Shown: positions 1 through 11,478, counted from the first letter of the stretch. The stretch is DNA of 48,135 nt from Dimorphilus gyrociliatus (GCA_904063045.1 CAJFCJ010000090.1:1-48135), one strand, 5' to 3'. Program-made: numbers and translations. The notes: generated from the letters alone by a model not told the origin.

Positions 1-680
1 CACCCTAATATTTCGTGTGGGGTTTTGCCTGTACTTCCAACTGGAATTTGATTTAAACATGTTTGAATTATTGGTAATTGTCTTGTCCAATCTGCCAATT
101 GTCCATTCACTATATGTTTATGAAGTGCTTTGCGAATTTCTAAATTCTTTCTTTCTACCATACCATTACTTTGACTATGGAATGATGTTGTTTTCATTTT
201 TCTTATTCCCATTGATGATACCATTTCTGTAAAGATTTCTCCAAGAAAATTCCTTCCTTGATCTGTGAGAATTTCTTCTGGAATACCCAATATTGGGAAA
301 TAGTTGAAGAACAAATGTTTAGATATTTCTTCAGCTGTTTGTGTTTTCAGAGGGAACAGGTTGGTGAATCTTGACATATGATCTATAATGACAAGTATAT
401 ATTTATAAGATTCATGTCCAGTCAAAGGTCCTATTATATCCATAGCAATTCTTTGCATTGGTAGAGTTGGATGAGGTGTTTCACTCAACAAGTGTTTGTT
501 GCCTGGTGCTCTTAATTGTTCACAAAATTCGCAATTCTTTATTTGCTCTTTAATTTAGGATGCCAGAAAGCTTGTTCCAAGGTATGAATTGTTATATCAA
601 CACCATAGTGCTCGAACAGCTGGTGTTGATGAATTTGTCCAAGTAGGTTAGTTAAAGTTGATAGAGGGATTACAAGTAAT
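1..680 (-). pseudogene. Integrase domain of the Ty3/gypsy element
   Basis: An HHCC zinc-binding segment is visible near 545-640 (HQLFEHYG, later CEFC). It is followed by the catalytic core with MDIIGP (first Asp), ILTDQGRNF (second Asp) and SNGMVERKN (Glu), the D-D-E signature of retroviral-type integrases. The frame changes by one base near 548, between the two halves of the zinc finger. The C-terminal part lies beyond the window edge. Integrase would insert the element's cDNA into host DNA; this copy is interrupted. Confidence 0.85.
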
Positions 681-1149
681 GGTTGACAACCATCTAAATA
701 CCATACTAGATCTTCCTTAACAAACATATATTGAATGAAATTTTTATATTCATACAATATTTCATCATCAACATTTTCTCCTTCCAATTTGTCTACAACT
801 TTCATTAGTGGAATATCCAAAGTTTGTTCTGTATAGAAGTCTATTTTAATAGTTGTAGTTTTTAGTTTCATAACTTTCAACTGATTTTGAATTATTTCTT
901 CATCAAACTCATCATCATATAAATTATCATCCAAACAATCATCTAATTCTTCTAGATCTTCTGTATCAATATAAAAGCATTTAAGCATGTCTTTCCTTTC
1001 TGCTAATTTGGGAACACTGTTGCCATATTGTTTATCTTCATTCAGTCTTTCTTTTAGCAAGCTGTGAAAGTCAATTACTTCATCAGTTTCTCTAATTCTT
1101 GATACCCAGTCTGCTCTATTAGTTCTTCCTGAAATATATATTATTTCAA

Positions 1150-1592
1150 AATCCATATCCATAATTGCCATAACCCATTTAATAGTACTTGAATTTAGTT
1201 TGTTTTGTACAAATGTTTGTACTCAAATGATCAGTATACAGAAAAAATTTCTTATACTGCAAATAATGGGAGAATTTTTGTACTGCCCAATACACAGCAA
1301 AAGCTTCTTTTCAATAAGCTGCATATCTTAATTGTGTATTGATTAGAAGCTTGGAAGCAAAAGAAATTGGTTTTCTTATTTTCTTTCCATTTTCTTCCCA
1401 TTCTTGTTCCAGAACTGCATCAACTGCATAATAAGAGGCATCAGTTGTTAAAAAGAATGGTTTGGTGAAATCTGGTAGTTGAAGTATGGGTGGTTCTGTC
1501 ATTGATTTCTTTAGTATCTGATAAACTTCTTCTGCTTCTTTATTCCATTTTAGTTTTTCAATCGTTTGATGAACCTTTAGTAATTCTCTCAA
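1150..1592 (-). pseudogene. RNase H domain of the Ty3/gypsy element
   Basis: The stretch FFLTTDASYYAVDAVLEQ and the later FASKLL and KEAFAVYWAV are typical of the Ty3/gypsy RNase H that follows reverse transcriptase (first catalytic Asp in TDAS). A TGA interrupts it just after LRYAAY near 1310. One or more frame changes occur at 1195-1240 before the domain ends with RTNRADWVSRI, the usual tail of this domain. In an active element the domain degrades the RNA strand during cDNA synthesis. Confidence 0.8.
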
Positions 1593-2903
1593 AGGTTTTG
1601 TAATCTTGGAAAACTTAACAAAGTATTTGCAAACAGGGGTAGTTCAGCATCTTTAATCTTTTGAATTTTTTCTGGATCAGTTTCAATACCATTCTGTGTA
1701 ATTCTATGACCAAGAAATTGTACTGATTCTTGTAAGAATGCACATTTACTTAGCTTGATTCTGAAATCCTTTTCTTTAATTCTTTCCATTAACTTTTTGA
1801 GAGCAATGAAATGTTCTTCTAATGTTTTTGTAAAAACAATAATATCATCAATATAGTTAATACAAAAGTTTTCTAATCCATTTATGACAAAATTAGCCAT
1901 AATGTAACTGAAATGTGAAGGTGCATTTGCCAAACCAAAAGGCATTCTATTGAATTTGAATAGACCAAATGGTGTAATAAATGCTGTTTTTTCTTTATCT
2001 TCCTCTTTAATTGGAATATGATGAAATGCACTCATCAAATCCAATATAGAAAAGTATTTATGTCCTCCTCCAAGTTTGTCAAATAAATCTTCTTGATGTG
2101 GAATTGGATAGCAATTCTTTTTTGAATGTTTGTTGAGTTTTCTGTAATCTACACACATCCTTAATGTTCCTTCTTTTTTCTTAACAAAAACAATTGGTGA
2201 AGCCCATTGACTTTTGCTTGCTCTTATTAGTCCATTTTCCAATAATCCATTCAATTGTTCTCTACATTCTTGTTGTTTGTTGGGTGGTAATCTGTAAGGT
2301 CTTTGTTTAAAAGGTTTTACATCACCCAACAATTCAATTGCCATAGGTGGAACATCTGGTGAGCCAATATCAGTTTGATTTGTAGCTATGATATTTTCAT
2401 AGCTCTTGATGATTTCTTGTAGTTCTTCTCTGCTCTTTTCCATGCTATCTTTGGACACACTAGAGTAATTATCAATTTCTATTGTATTTATGCAAAAACT
2501 GTCTACACTATGGTTTGACAAATGTTCACACTCAAAAGCAACATCTAACTCAAATTCTTCTATCTCAGGAATAGGAGGGAGCTCTATTCCAATAGTTATT
2601 CCATCTTCCAACTCTATGAGTAGAGGTTCCATATCCATATTAATATCTGGCTTTTTGGTAGCCATCATGGTTATTCCATTCCAACTTGATGTGTTGATTT
2701 TCCATTTCCATATCTGTATTTGATTCTTCTTCAGAAGTGGTACTACTCTCTTCTTCAGACAAATTGATGATAATAACTGTATCACCATCTAATTCTTCAT
2801 TTGCATCTGATTCAAGACTTGTCAATGTATCATAATGTTCCGAGTTATTCTGACTCTGATCTACATCATAACTACTTTCTGTATCTGAATCAACAATTTC
2901 CAT
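1590..2903 (-). pseudogene. Reverse transcriptase and upstream linker of the Ty3/gypsy element
   Basis: A 399-codon reading frame carries the RT motifs in order: ASPIVFVKKKEG, RMCVDYRKLNK, YFSILDLMSAFHHIPI, TPFGLFKFNRMPFGLANAP and the catalytic YIDDII (about 1844-1855), then FLGH. Towards its C-end the thumb/connection region is shortened and the frame changes at about 1620, where the next frame continues into RNase H. Upstream (2640-2903) is a very acidic, Ser/Glu/Asp-rich linker in another frame, joined to the RT frame by a shift near 2670. Confidence 0.9.
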
Positions 2904-3009
2904 ATCTGAATCTTCACTATCTCATACCTCCAGTGGATTCTCAGCTGGTTCTTGGAAATGTAATCCAATCATTCCAACAGTTAATTGTTATGTTTTCTTG
3001 ACTTCTTTT

Positions 3010-3303
3010 CTGTACTTAATCATTTTGTCTTTTTTGTATAAAGGATTTAATGGGTTCTCCTTTTCTTATGAAGAATGGAAGTGAAACTTGTTTTATTGCA
3101 AAGTTGATTATTGCACCAGACTTTCTTAAGAAGTCACATCCTAGAATTATTGCCATATCCAATTTTTCCATTATGAAAAATTCTTGTTCCATTATTCTCT
3201 TTGCAAATTGTATGTTGAGTTTTGCTTTACCTTTAGTTTTTAAAGCATTTCTATCTGCAGATATAATGCAACATCTGTTTTGGTCAAAGAATATGTTTCC
3301 TAC
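3010..3303 (-). pseudogene. Retropepsin-like protease fragment of the Ty3/gypsy element
   Basis: The reverse strand encodes DMAIILGCDFLRKSGAIINF, the conserved C-terminal half of Ty3/gypsy aspartic proteases (ILG-DFL plus hydrophobics). The active-site Asp-Ser/Thr-Gly segment that should lie about 60 residues upstream is not seen: the frame runs into 42-bp repeats instead. The protease is therefore truncated or rearranged at its N-terminus. An open frame on the other strand here is only a shadow. Confidence 0.75.
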
Positions 3304-3314
3304 GAAATAAAAGC

Positions 3315-3465
3315 CTTTTTAAAGTTCTAGGCTCTATTTCTACTAAATAAATGTCTTTCTAAACTTCCACCATTATAATTGCTATGAAATAACACTTTTT
3401 CTAAACTTCCACCATTATAATTGCTACGAAATAAAAGCCTTTCTAAAGTTCTATAATATCTAAGT
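3315..3465 (-). repeat. 42-bp tandem repeat encoding a 14-residue unit
   Basis: Equivalent bases recur at 3321, 3361, 3403 and 3445 (spacing 40, 42, 42). On the reverse strand the units read as a near-identical 14-residue motif (GGSLERLLFRSNYN and variants) in an open frame. The same unit occurs at 13653-13756 and 23790-23870. At 3290 and 23790 the array abuts the same protease-coding sequence, which suggests it belongs to the retroelement. Confidence 0.8.
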
Positions 3466-3601
3466 CTAAATATTATTATGTTGATGTTTTTAAGTGCACA
3501 AATCCTGAACTTTTCTGCATAAATATTGCAAAATACTTTTTGAGATTCTAAATTAAAAATGAAAAACATGAATAATTTAATAAAAACATATAAAGAGACA
3601 G

Positions 3602-3716
3602 ACCTTGGATGCATTTGGCATGGACATAATCCTGGCAGTCACTGCATTTCATCTTTCTCTATCTACCATAAAATCCTTTATTACAGTTAATACAAACAGG
3701 TGTCATGACTAAAATT
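3602..3716 (-). pseudogene. Zinc-finger-like exon remnant (PHD-like Cys/His spacing)
   Basis: After a splice-acceptor-like TTTTGCAG on the reverse strand, the frame reads CINCNKGFYG, a stop, then CSDCQDYVHAKC. This gives two CxxC pairs followed by H-x3-C, spacing typical of PHD-like fingers. One in-frame stop interrupts it. It follows a 245-bp block (3717-3961) that is duplicated at 25165-25407. The parent gene is not identifiable; a transposon protein is possible. Confidence 0.45.
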
Positions 3717-3961
3717 CTGCAAAATTAAATTCACTTTCAAATATCAAATATGGCTGCCAAGACAAAAATTATAAATAATAACTCACAGGAAAGAAGGGTT
3801 TTTAAAGAAATTGTATGATCTTGTAATATTCAATAAACCAAGTCAATACAAGAGTATCAATGTTTAAAAAACAAATTAGCCTGAAAATATGCCAAAAAAT
3901 GTAAAATTTATCTTTCACTTATAGACAATACAATGAAATCATTCATTTCTCTTTTAATAGC
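3717..3961 (-). repeat. Dispersed ~245-bp block ending in a splice-acceptor-like site (copy 1)
   Basis: Read on the reverse strand from GCTATTAAAAGAGAAATGA to TTTTGCAG, this block matches 25165-25407 (forward strand) over almost its whole length with scattered differences. In both places it ends at a TTTGCAG that directly precedes coding sequence, but the two following exons are unrelated (zinc-finger-like here, MULE transposase there). Confidence 0.8.
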
Positions 3962-3969
3962 ATTATATA

Positions 3970-4547
3970 TGTACACTTATGAACTATAGTTTATAGATAT
4001 TTTATGAATGATACTTACTACATGGTAAAAGTGTTAAAGTAGATGTTGCCTCTAGGGTAGATGGTACCCAACTGCCAGAATCAACCCCTTTTATAGGCAA
4101 AGGATAAGATGTTACATAACAAACATGTTGACAACATCAACAACAAGTGTTTATTTACATAAATATGATGTAAGAATTGACCCTTGAGGGGTAACCTACA
4201 CAAAGTTGTTGTTGTTTACATCACTATTGCATAATATGATAACCCTTGACCCTGTTTGTTGTGAACAATCCTTATCTGGGGTTAGACCCTTGTTGTTGAC
4301 AGCCAAGGCATAAACAACTGATAAGGAATTGTATAAAAGCAGGGCATAGGCAGTAACAGGCATTCAGTCCTGAATCAACTCCCTTAGTGAACAGGTCTAG
4401 TATTACTTTAGAATACAGTTATATTATTCTTACAGTTTGGTTCTATATTCATCCTTCATCAATTCTACATCTCTCTTCTAAGTGGCTCTCTCCTGGTTCG
4501 GTTCTATTTGGACCAGTACTTACCTACAACCTCAGCAGGAAAGTACA
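3970..4547 (+). mobile_element. Solo LTR, family 1 (copy 1)
   Basis: A 578-bp unit begins TGTACAC and ends AAAGTACA. It is colinear with 46481-47056 along its full length, with only scattered differences and small indels. It contains a TATAAAAGC box near 4332, as expected of an LTR promoter. The flanking five bases are ATATA and ATGTA, an imperfect (4/5) target duplication. No internal retroelement sequence adjoins it. The open frame inside it (4387-4641) is not a gene. Confidence 0.85.
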
Positions 4548-4650
4548 ATGTAATTCAGAGAAAACAGGTGAAAACATTATAATACATATACCTTTGTTCA
4601 AAAATATTAATATTTTTTTGATAAATGAAGTTAACAACTAAGAGAAAAAA

Positions 4651-4718
4651 GGACATTTTTTCCCAAAACTTAAGATGTTTTTTCCTAGGGATGTTTTTTC
4701 CCAAGGATGTTTTTTCTG
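4651..4718 (+). repeat. Minisatellite, ~17-bp GGATGTTTTTTCCC units
   Basis: About four tandem units of the form GGATGTTTTTTCCCAAG with variation. The same motif forms an array at 25951-26032, and a single inverted copy (GGGAAAAAACGTCCC) lies near 25130. Confidence 0.7.
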
Positions 4719-4977
4719 GACCTCCAATAGAACTATGAGAATGGGAATCATTGAAAACAATTTTAGCTTTTTCCCAGCTTTCTCAGCCTTTGAAGAAAAT
4801 TGTATTATTAGTGTTCTTACTACTACTGTCCTCTACAGGATATTGAAAAATTCAGTTGGATAAAAACAGATAGATATTATTACTTTTGATTTTTTTAATT
4901 AATCTGTATTCATTCTGTAAAAACTGTATGTTACTTTATATAAAATATTTTATGTGTCAATAGCAAAATCTTTGTCA

Positions 4978-6705
4978 TTAAATTTTCTGGAGCAAATAAT
5001 TGGATATCTTGAAAGGCTTTAGGATATCATTAATATCCATCAGCCAACAAGAAATTTGATCTTTTCTGTTTTGAAGTCTTCCTCTTATTAAGTTATTATT
5101 AACTATAACTGCAACAGACTTAAATTCACTTTCATCTCTGTTAGATTGAATCATTGAGTAGAATGTAAAGTGTTTTTTTCCAACATCACCAAGTAACCCA
5201 GTCATTTGTGGGTAATCTTCAGGCACAGTCTTAAAGCTAACATCTAGATGAAATTCTCCAAGACCATGTGTAGATTTTTGAATTTTAATTGAGAATGAAG
5301 ATCTTCTTTCAGTTATCACAATCATTTTACTATTTTTTATATGATATTTGAATTGGTCAGTGGCTAAAAGTAAATTTTGCAGACTATGATTCCATGCAAA
5401 AGTTTTTTTATTATCAAGAGTAAAGCTGTCAATTGAAAAGCTCATATTACCAAAAGGTGTTTGAACAACAATTTTATGCATATAATAATCATCTTTAAGC
5501 TGTCCAAAAATTTTAATTCCTTTCATAGAAAATCCAGCTATATATATATAATCACCAGTTGTACCAGTTACATCATAACAAATATGTTTTTTTTCCAATG
5601 TAGAAATATCATTAACAACTTGTTCAAAATGTGGATCTCCTGTTGCAGAGACCCATAAATCAGTTGAGCCACTGGCAAAATATATTGGAATATAGTTTAT
5701 AAAAGATTTTGAAGCCACCTCGCATGTTGCCTTTACAAATGCAAAGTCACTGGATCCAGTCTTTGTTGCTATAATTTGTACAATTTGGGAGTCAAGAGTA
5801 AATGGTCCAGATACATCTATTGTAACTTTAGAAGTATCTGTAGATTCAGTTCTGAAATTGAAGTGAAATAAAAATATATTTTTAACAGTAAAAAATGTTG
5901 TCAGTAAATACTATTTTGTGAAAATATAAAGATTAAATGTCTGCTGTGTATGAATGAATAATGTAGAAGAAATTGTATTCACATCTTAACTGAGATTTTA
6001 AAGTGACAATGTAATGTTTTTGATGGCAAGTATAACAAAAAATTGTATGAATCTAAACTTCTCATATTGCCAAAATTTGTTTTAATGATTGACAACATCT
6101 ATAAAATTTATACAACCCACCTGCAAGTAGTATCAGTATTAGCACGATCAACACTAACACCAATAGTAGTTGGTGATGATTGCTGACTGGACATGTCAAT
6201 GAATAATAAAAATAAACCAGGTAGTTCATTTTGACCAAAGTCTGAAAAAAAATATTTCATTATGATTTTGCAGTAGGAAATTTATTTCTAAATTATACCT
6301 TCTTGAGAGTAAACATATGTTTGATGTGAAAAAACTAGTTCTTCTGAATTAAGTTGACATGTGAAGGTACTTTTAGCAAAAAAACTGTTGGTTATACTCC
6401 CAATTGCAGTGCTTGGAATTTGATGTTGCGTATTTGCTAAGGTCAGAGTTACTGTACCAGTATGAATTACTGTTCCATCAGGTTTTGCAGTGGATATACT
6501 GTAAAAATAAAAAGTTTAGCACATTTACATAAAACTTATATGATACAAACCTGCATGTTGGTGCTCCTGTGACCTTTTCTATCACAATAACAATTGATTT
6601 TCCTTCTATAGCAACAGCCTGCACATGAAGTCTCAGAGCTATTTGACAATTAATTCCACAAGCTAAAAGTAGAAGAAGAAAACTAAGTATGTGAATCTGC
6701 CTCAT
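4978..6705 (-). CDS. Secreted protein with ITIH C-terminal-like domain, four exons
   Basis: Four exons on the reverse strand: 6551-6705, 6299-6498, 6121-6241 and 4978-5851. They are joined by introns of 52, 57 and 269 bp with GT...AG ends and a consistent frame, and the last exon ends in TAA. The start ATG at 6705 opens a signal peptide (MRQIHILSFLLLLLACG). The middle contains Thr/Ser-rich segments and GPFTLDS. The last exon has ATGDPHF followed by a long beta-rich region and GLLGDVG, which resembles the C-terminal domain of inter-alpha-trypsin-inhibitor heavy chains and related secreted vWA proteins. No vWA domain is visible, so it is shorter than true ITIH chains. It is likely extracellular. 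It is the cleanest gene in the window, with no frameshift. Confidence 0.75.
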
Positions 6706-6743
6706 TTTTTCTCCTAATGAAAAAAATACTTTTTACCAAGTGT

Positions 6744-6750
6744 TTTTATA
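6744..6750 (-). promoter_or_regulatory. TATA box candidate for the ITIH-like gene
   Basis: TATAAAA on the reverse strand lies about 40 bases upstream of the start codon at 6705. This is a suitable distance for a short 5' leader. Confidence 0.45.
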
Positions 6751-6759
6751 CTTTTTTGA

Positions 6760-7830
6760 ACACCAGGCAATATTATATTTTAAGTATAATAGGTTGAGCC
6801 TATATAGGTCTAAACAGTCTTTTTCAAGTTGGTCTTAAGAGTAAACTCAATTCAGTATAAAATCTTTAATAACTTTAAATGACAGGCCTGTAAAAAAGAT
6901 TGTGCCAAAGAGCACTTCATGTTTTCTATTAAAATCTTTGCTGTATTATGTTTTTAGAAATCATGTTTTTTATCAAGTTAGGAGATAAGGCATAGGTTTG
7001 CTAATGCTGAATGATTAAGCTTTGGACAAGCCTATATTTTCTAATGTCCTTTTAGGTGTGTCCAAAATTTTTATTTTCTCCCCATCCACTGTAAGGTTAC
7101 TCTAGCTAGAATTGTTTTAAATGTTGATTTTGGTGTATTTTTTCTTTGACTGCTTCCTAAAATCCATTGGGACTCTTGAAATTTGAGAATTCTGTTTCTC
7201 TTTTATGATTTATTCAAAAGAAAAACCTTTACAAAAACCAGTTTTTGCTTTTGTTAAGCATTCACATTAAATAGTATTGAGTTAAGGCTATAGTTTACAA
7301 AAAAAAGCAATTATTAAAAGTTTTTCTATCATATGAAAATATCATAGGCCTAATTGTATATTTTCTAAAAGTTCATATATTGTCAGATTGCCAAATTACA
7401 AAATTCGCATATAACTTTATTAACTACTAGAAAAACTGTTCTTTTTCTCAATTCACTGTTTGTAGTTTCCTGAATTAAAAGTCTAATAATTATGGTATAA
7501 AAGTGCTTTTTACAGTTGTCCAGCATAAAAGTAACATTTTTTCCAAATGTAAAAGTAACAAGTGACCAAAAAAATTAGTATATATTAGTGGAACAGGTTT
7601 TGACCTAAGTACTACTTTAGCTGAAAATCCACTGGACAGACCTACAACCTTGAACTTAATATTATTTAATAAATATCAACTTGCAATAAATGCCAATAAA
7701 AAACTATTTACACTGGTTTCTCAAAATAGGTCATAAATGACAAAAGTGCTCCTGAATCACATAAAGCAATGACCTTGTTTCTATTATGATTTTTAATAAA
7801 ATATTTTCAAAACATTTTTTCTACTGAAAA
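6760..7830. other. AT-rich intergenic stretch
   Basis: No coding frame with recognisable features and no clear repeat boundary was seen here. Several poly-A/T runs and short direct repeats are present. Confidence 0.5.
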
Positions 7831-7835
7831 TCGTT

Positions 7836-8051
7836 TTAAACATTGATTTTTTTGACTACTTTCAAAAATTTTGAAAATACTTTGAATTCCTGTAGAAAAA
7901 TGAAAATGCTTCTTTCTATCTTTCCAACATAGGGGCAAGCTTCAATATCAAGTGGATGACACTTACATTCCCTTGTTGAGAATTTGTATGTGGCGTTTGT
8001 TGGAAATACAGTGACTAAAAGAACTATTAAGACACGAAAGATAATTTTCAC
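7836..8051 (-). CDS. Possible small secreted protein or first exon
   Basis: A 71-codon frame begins with a good signal peptide (MKIIFRVLIVLLVTVFPTNA) and continues with a short Cys-containing part (ECKCHPLDIEACPYVG) before a Lys/Phe-rich tail. The tail looks like intron read-through, so this may be only the first exon of a larger secreted or membrane gene. I do not recognise a family. No downstream exon was linked. Confidence 0.3.
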   Translation of the reverse strand: MKIIFRVLIVLLVTVFPTNATYKFSTRECKCHPLDIEACPYVGKIERSIFIFLQEFKVFSKFLKVVKKINV

Positions 8052-8353
8052 AGCTGACTTCTTTTTCTAAAATCTGACCTTGAAAATGACAACAGAAAAC
8101 ACATAAATACAATATTTGTTAGCCATAAAAGTAATCAATGGACTGCTCCACTAAAATCTTTTATATAATATTAAAGTTTCCTTTGTTATCAACAATGTAT
8201 TTAGAAATTATATCTGTATGAATTTTAAACTTTTATTATTAAAAGCCTTTTCAGGCATATATTGCATTATGGGAAAAATTCTTCACTTTCTATGAGGCTC
8301 TTTATATATAAAAGCTTTTTAGTGTACTTTGTTATATTGTAATTATAGGAATT

Positions 8354-8783
8354 TGTATACATACATTTGTCAGCTATACTCTACAATAGAAAAGTAGTAT
8401 TGAACTAGTATTGTACTCATAGAGATAAGCAGTATTGACCTAGTTTCACATAAGGCAGTGCATATACAATGTGTGGCAATAAAACCAATTTGTGAACTAT
8501 CCACCTTTAAAAGAGTATATAAACTCTACAAAATTAACAATTGATAGTTCAGTTTTCTAACCATCAGCTGGTTATTTAAACTAGATTGTCTAGAACTAGA
8601 AGCTCATTTTACTCAATATGTATTCTTTGCACGAAATACTCATGTTTTGTGGATTCAATTCTACCTAAAATTACATTTGTTAGACTATTTGTGGACGAAC
8701 TTGAAATGTTCTATTTGTGTGAGTACTTTGGCAGATTGGTAAATGATTGGAAAGGATGATTACAGTTGTGATGAACCAGAAAT
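8354..8783 (+). mobile_element. LTR family 2, internally deleted copy
   Basis: It starts TGTATACATACATTTGTCAGC and follows the 5' part of the LTR at 26794-27728. It then jumps (a deletion of roughly 450 bp relative to that copy) to the TATA-box region (GTATATAAACTC) and the shared 3' block with CTAGAAGCTCATTTTACTC and GTACTTTGGCAG. The terminal GTACA is missing. Confidence 0.75.
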
Positions 8784-8829
8784 TTGTCCTCAAATAGTCT
8801 TAGCAAATGTAATTTTGGTAGAAATTCTT
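8784..8829 (-). repeat. Inverted fragment of LTR family 2
   Basis: The sequence TAATTTTGGTAGAAATTC preceded by CTCAAATAGTCTTAGC is the reverse complement of a segment of the LTR that ends just before it (about 8655-8700). Together they form a head-to-head inverted arrangement. Confidence 0.6.
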
Positions 8830-9125
8830 TCTTCTATTCCAATCAATCAATTATTAACTAGCCCTGACATTGGTTCTTATCAATGTTATATTAGTAATAA
8901 AACTTGAGATATGTAAATCAGACTCTAAAAATCCCTCTATTCTGCCAATTTTACATATTTCATTCTCTCAACCTTCCCAAGTTACCCAAAGCATGTAAGT
9001 CATTTTCCTTGGCTAACCCAATTATAGAAATCATATTACTCATATCAAGTATCTCCACTTTCATCACTGTTTTGCCTTTCTAGATAAATGAATAAAAGAG
9101 AGGCTAGTGGCTTAGTTAAAAAGAA

Positions 9126-10418
9126 TCAATGATTTTTTTTTGTTAAATCAATTTTAAATAAATTGTCTAATCCTTTAAAGGAAAATTGTTTTAGTTCAGA
9201 AATTTTTGAACCAATTAATGAAAGATGTTCAAGTGATGTTAAAGTTTTAAATGATAAATTGTCAATAGATTTAAAAGTATTGTATGAAAGATTCAAAACT
9301 CTTAATGATGGTATGAGAAGGATACTTGAATTTAAATATCTTAGAAAGCTTCTTTTTACAGCAATTTTCTTCATCATCACTATTTGGACAGTGTCCTATA
9401 CCATCACAGACATTTTGTAATGGTATACAATAATAGGCGGAGCACTGAAATGATCCTTCAATACACAGCATTGATAGACAATTTGATAAATCGAAATATG
9501 GAAATTGGGGTTTGGTTATCAATTTACCCAAACTATTGTATTTTAAGTGGCATTTTGTTGTTGCATTATCATTTAAAGGATCACTGTCTCTCTGATTCCA
9601 TATTTGGCATCCATTATCTAAAGAAAAGTGAATACTATTCTGTTATTTGAAATCTCTGGACTAATTTTTCATTTCAAAAATCTACCCAAATTGTACAACA
9701 ACTTTTCACAAATATTTTTCAAACATTCATTTTGGGCTTCATCTTTGCCATCTTTACAATCAATTCTATTGTCACATACATTTCCAATATCTATGCATTC
9801 ATTAGAACAATAGAATTGGGACGAATTGAATTCATCTTTTAGGAAAATGGTTGGAACAATAGTCTGATATTTCATCTTTCCTTTTTGTATTTCCTGATTT
9901 ACTATTTCATCCAATCCGTCTATACAGTGTTTCTCTCCATCACATTTTAAAGAAGCTATTATACATCCGCCATTTTTACATCCAATAATTCTAAACAATT
10001 ATTAAGCAACACTCAAACTTGTCAAATATTACTGTATCTCTCCAGTTTTACAGTTGACTTATTCTTTAAAAAAGAAAAATCCTCTTTTTGGTGTTTTTCT
10101 TTCAACATGTTCATTGATTTTTAATCATAAAACTATGTTTTTTTTCTGTAAGGAGAGAATCACCTACTAAATGTCTTAAAATTTGAACAACTGAGATAAG
10201 CAAATGGTAAAATAACTAGTTTTGTAAAAAAAGAATTTTTTTTTCATTTTTAAATATCCATTTATGCAGTCTCTTACATTGTTAACAAATTGCCAATCAA
10301 CTATAAAAGGAGTGTTATATATTGAATATTTATCCATAAAATATTTTACAGTTCCATACATAAATCCAAAGTAATTACAAAACATCTTTTTCACACCAAA
10401 AATGATTTTATTGTACAA
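9126..10418 (-). pseudogene. Partial SRCR-LDLa-LRR receptor gene (paralogue of the 34-40 kb receptor)
   Basis: Reverse-strand exons: an SRCR-like piece at about 10240-10418 (KKMFCNYFGFMYGTV, later DCINGY); two LDLa repeats at about 9689-9998 (IASLKCDGEKHCIDGLDE and YCSNECIDIGNVCDNRIDC); then 9126-9617 with a Cys-containing spacer, another LDLa (CIPLQNVCDGIGHCPNSDDE) and LRRs (SLRVLNLSYNTFKSIDN, SLEHLSLIGSKISELKQ). The spacer plus LDLa closely parallels the 36.7-37.0 kb exon of the large receptor. One frame change sits on TTTTT at 9353-9357 and may be an assembly error. No transmembrane part follows, so the gene is truncated at 9126. It would have been a cell-surface receptor ectodomain. Confidence 0.65.
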
Positions 10419-10429
10419 GATTGAAGTTG

Positions 10430-10900
10430 AAAAGCTTGAATTAGATTATAGAGATGCAGTTTGAAAACTATTGTTGATTTGTAATGAAAAGAAAACACTT
10501 ATGAGAAATTGAATTGTAACATTTCCTTTATATTTACCTTGACCTACATTTGTCTGCTGTAATTGTTAAGTCAATTAAACTAACTTTTAATTATTACTAT
10601 ATTTTTTATTATTCTTCTTAGAGATTTTAAAAACATGGTACTAATTTTAAAACCACTTTTTTTCCCTATTTATATTAAAATTATTATTTCAATTAATCTT
10701 TGTACAAAAAAGAAATTAATATCAATTCTTAAAAGATCTAGATTAGGTTTAAAGGTCATGTGATCATTATAACAATCTAGTGTTCAGTATTTCTTTTTCA
10801 TTATTAAAATATTTATGTCAATTTCAGTTGTTTGAGTTGATAAAGAGGGGTATGAGAGAGAATGTCCTATTTTTGAGTGTTAAAAAGGGTAATAATGGCA
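10430..10900. other. Intergenic AT-rich DNA
   Basis: No supported gene. Multiple A/T runs are present, with no clear repeat ends recognised. Confidence 0.4.
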
Positions 10901-10908
10901 GGTTTATG

Positions 10909-10975
10909 GAGAAAACATCCACTAGAGAAAATATCCACAAGAGAAAACTTCCATAACTTAGGAGAAAACATCAAC
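10909..10975 (+). repeat. Short degenerate tandem repeat (GAGAAAACATCCAC units)
   Basis: Four to five imperfect units of 16-21 bp (GGAGAAAACATCCACTA, GAGAAAATATCCACAA and similar). They resemble the GAAAA...CATCC ends of the 207-bp MITE family elsewhere in the window. Confidence 0.5.
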
Positions 10976-11173
10976 AGCAATTTTTTATATGAAGAATGGT
11001 TTAGAGATTAATATTTTGAATGAAAATATAAAAATTAGAAAAAAAGATGTGTAATATTTTATTCATGTAATAAGATATGTCTAACATAAAAGAGATAACT
11101 ACAAAAGATGTATAAACTACCAGAATATGAATTCCAAAAAATTTCTAAGTTTTTTGTAACCAGCTAAAGTTGT

Positions 11174-11478
11174 TCATGACATAATATAAATGCTTGCTGC
11201 CTTTTCTAATAACTCTGATGCACATACTGATCTAACTTCAAATTGCTCCCATATACCAAAAAATCTGACTTTGAATTTTCTGATATGGTTTTCTTTGCTG
11301 TCTACAGATCTTTCTCTCACTTAATAATTTTTTGTAAAGTGTAATCAACTCTGCTTCTCTCTTTAATTCATCAATGGTCACATACAATGAGGAGTTTGCA
11401 TGAATATTCCTATTTAATCTGTTGTGCCATCCTTCCAGATCATTGTTGGTTCTGATTGCTTCACCATATATAGACCAA
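11174..11478 (-). pseudogene. MULE (Mutator-like) transposase C-terminal fragment
   Basis: The reverse strand reads IRTNNDLEGWHNRLN, IDELKREAELITLYKKLLSER and, after a one-base frame change near an AAAA run, FGIWEQFE...SELLEKAA ending in TGA. This is the conserved C-terminal part of animal MULE transposases (NND-EGWHNR, E..L..L..E, W..Y), and it parallels 25408-25756. It is truncated at 11478, where an LTR fragment begins. Confidence 0.75.

Larger units (their letters stand above)
1..3310 (-). mobile_element. Decayed Ty3/gypsy-type LTR retrotransposon, pol region
   Basis: Reading the reverse strand from high to low coordinates gives the order protease, acidic linker, reverse transcriptase, RNase H and integrase, which is the Ty3/gypsy order (integrase last). 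The frame changes near 2670, 1620, 1200-1240 and 548, and there is an in-frame TGA near 1310, so this copy is not intact. The element runs off the left edge of the window, and no LTR in matching orientation is visible here. The solo LTR at 3970-4547 has its TATA box on the opposite strand and is therefore not its partner. Sub-domains are listed separately. Confidence 0.9.

Noticed and set aside
2490-3310. Forward ORFs opposite the retroelement pol
   Set aside because: They are shadows of the protease and RT frames on the other strand and have no recognisable domain.
4387-4641. Forward ORF of 84 codons
   Set aside because: It overlaps the 3' half of a solo LTR and matches no protein. The LTR explains the sequence.
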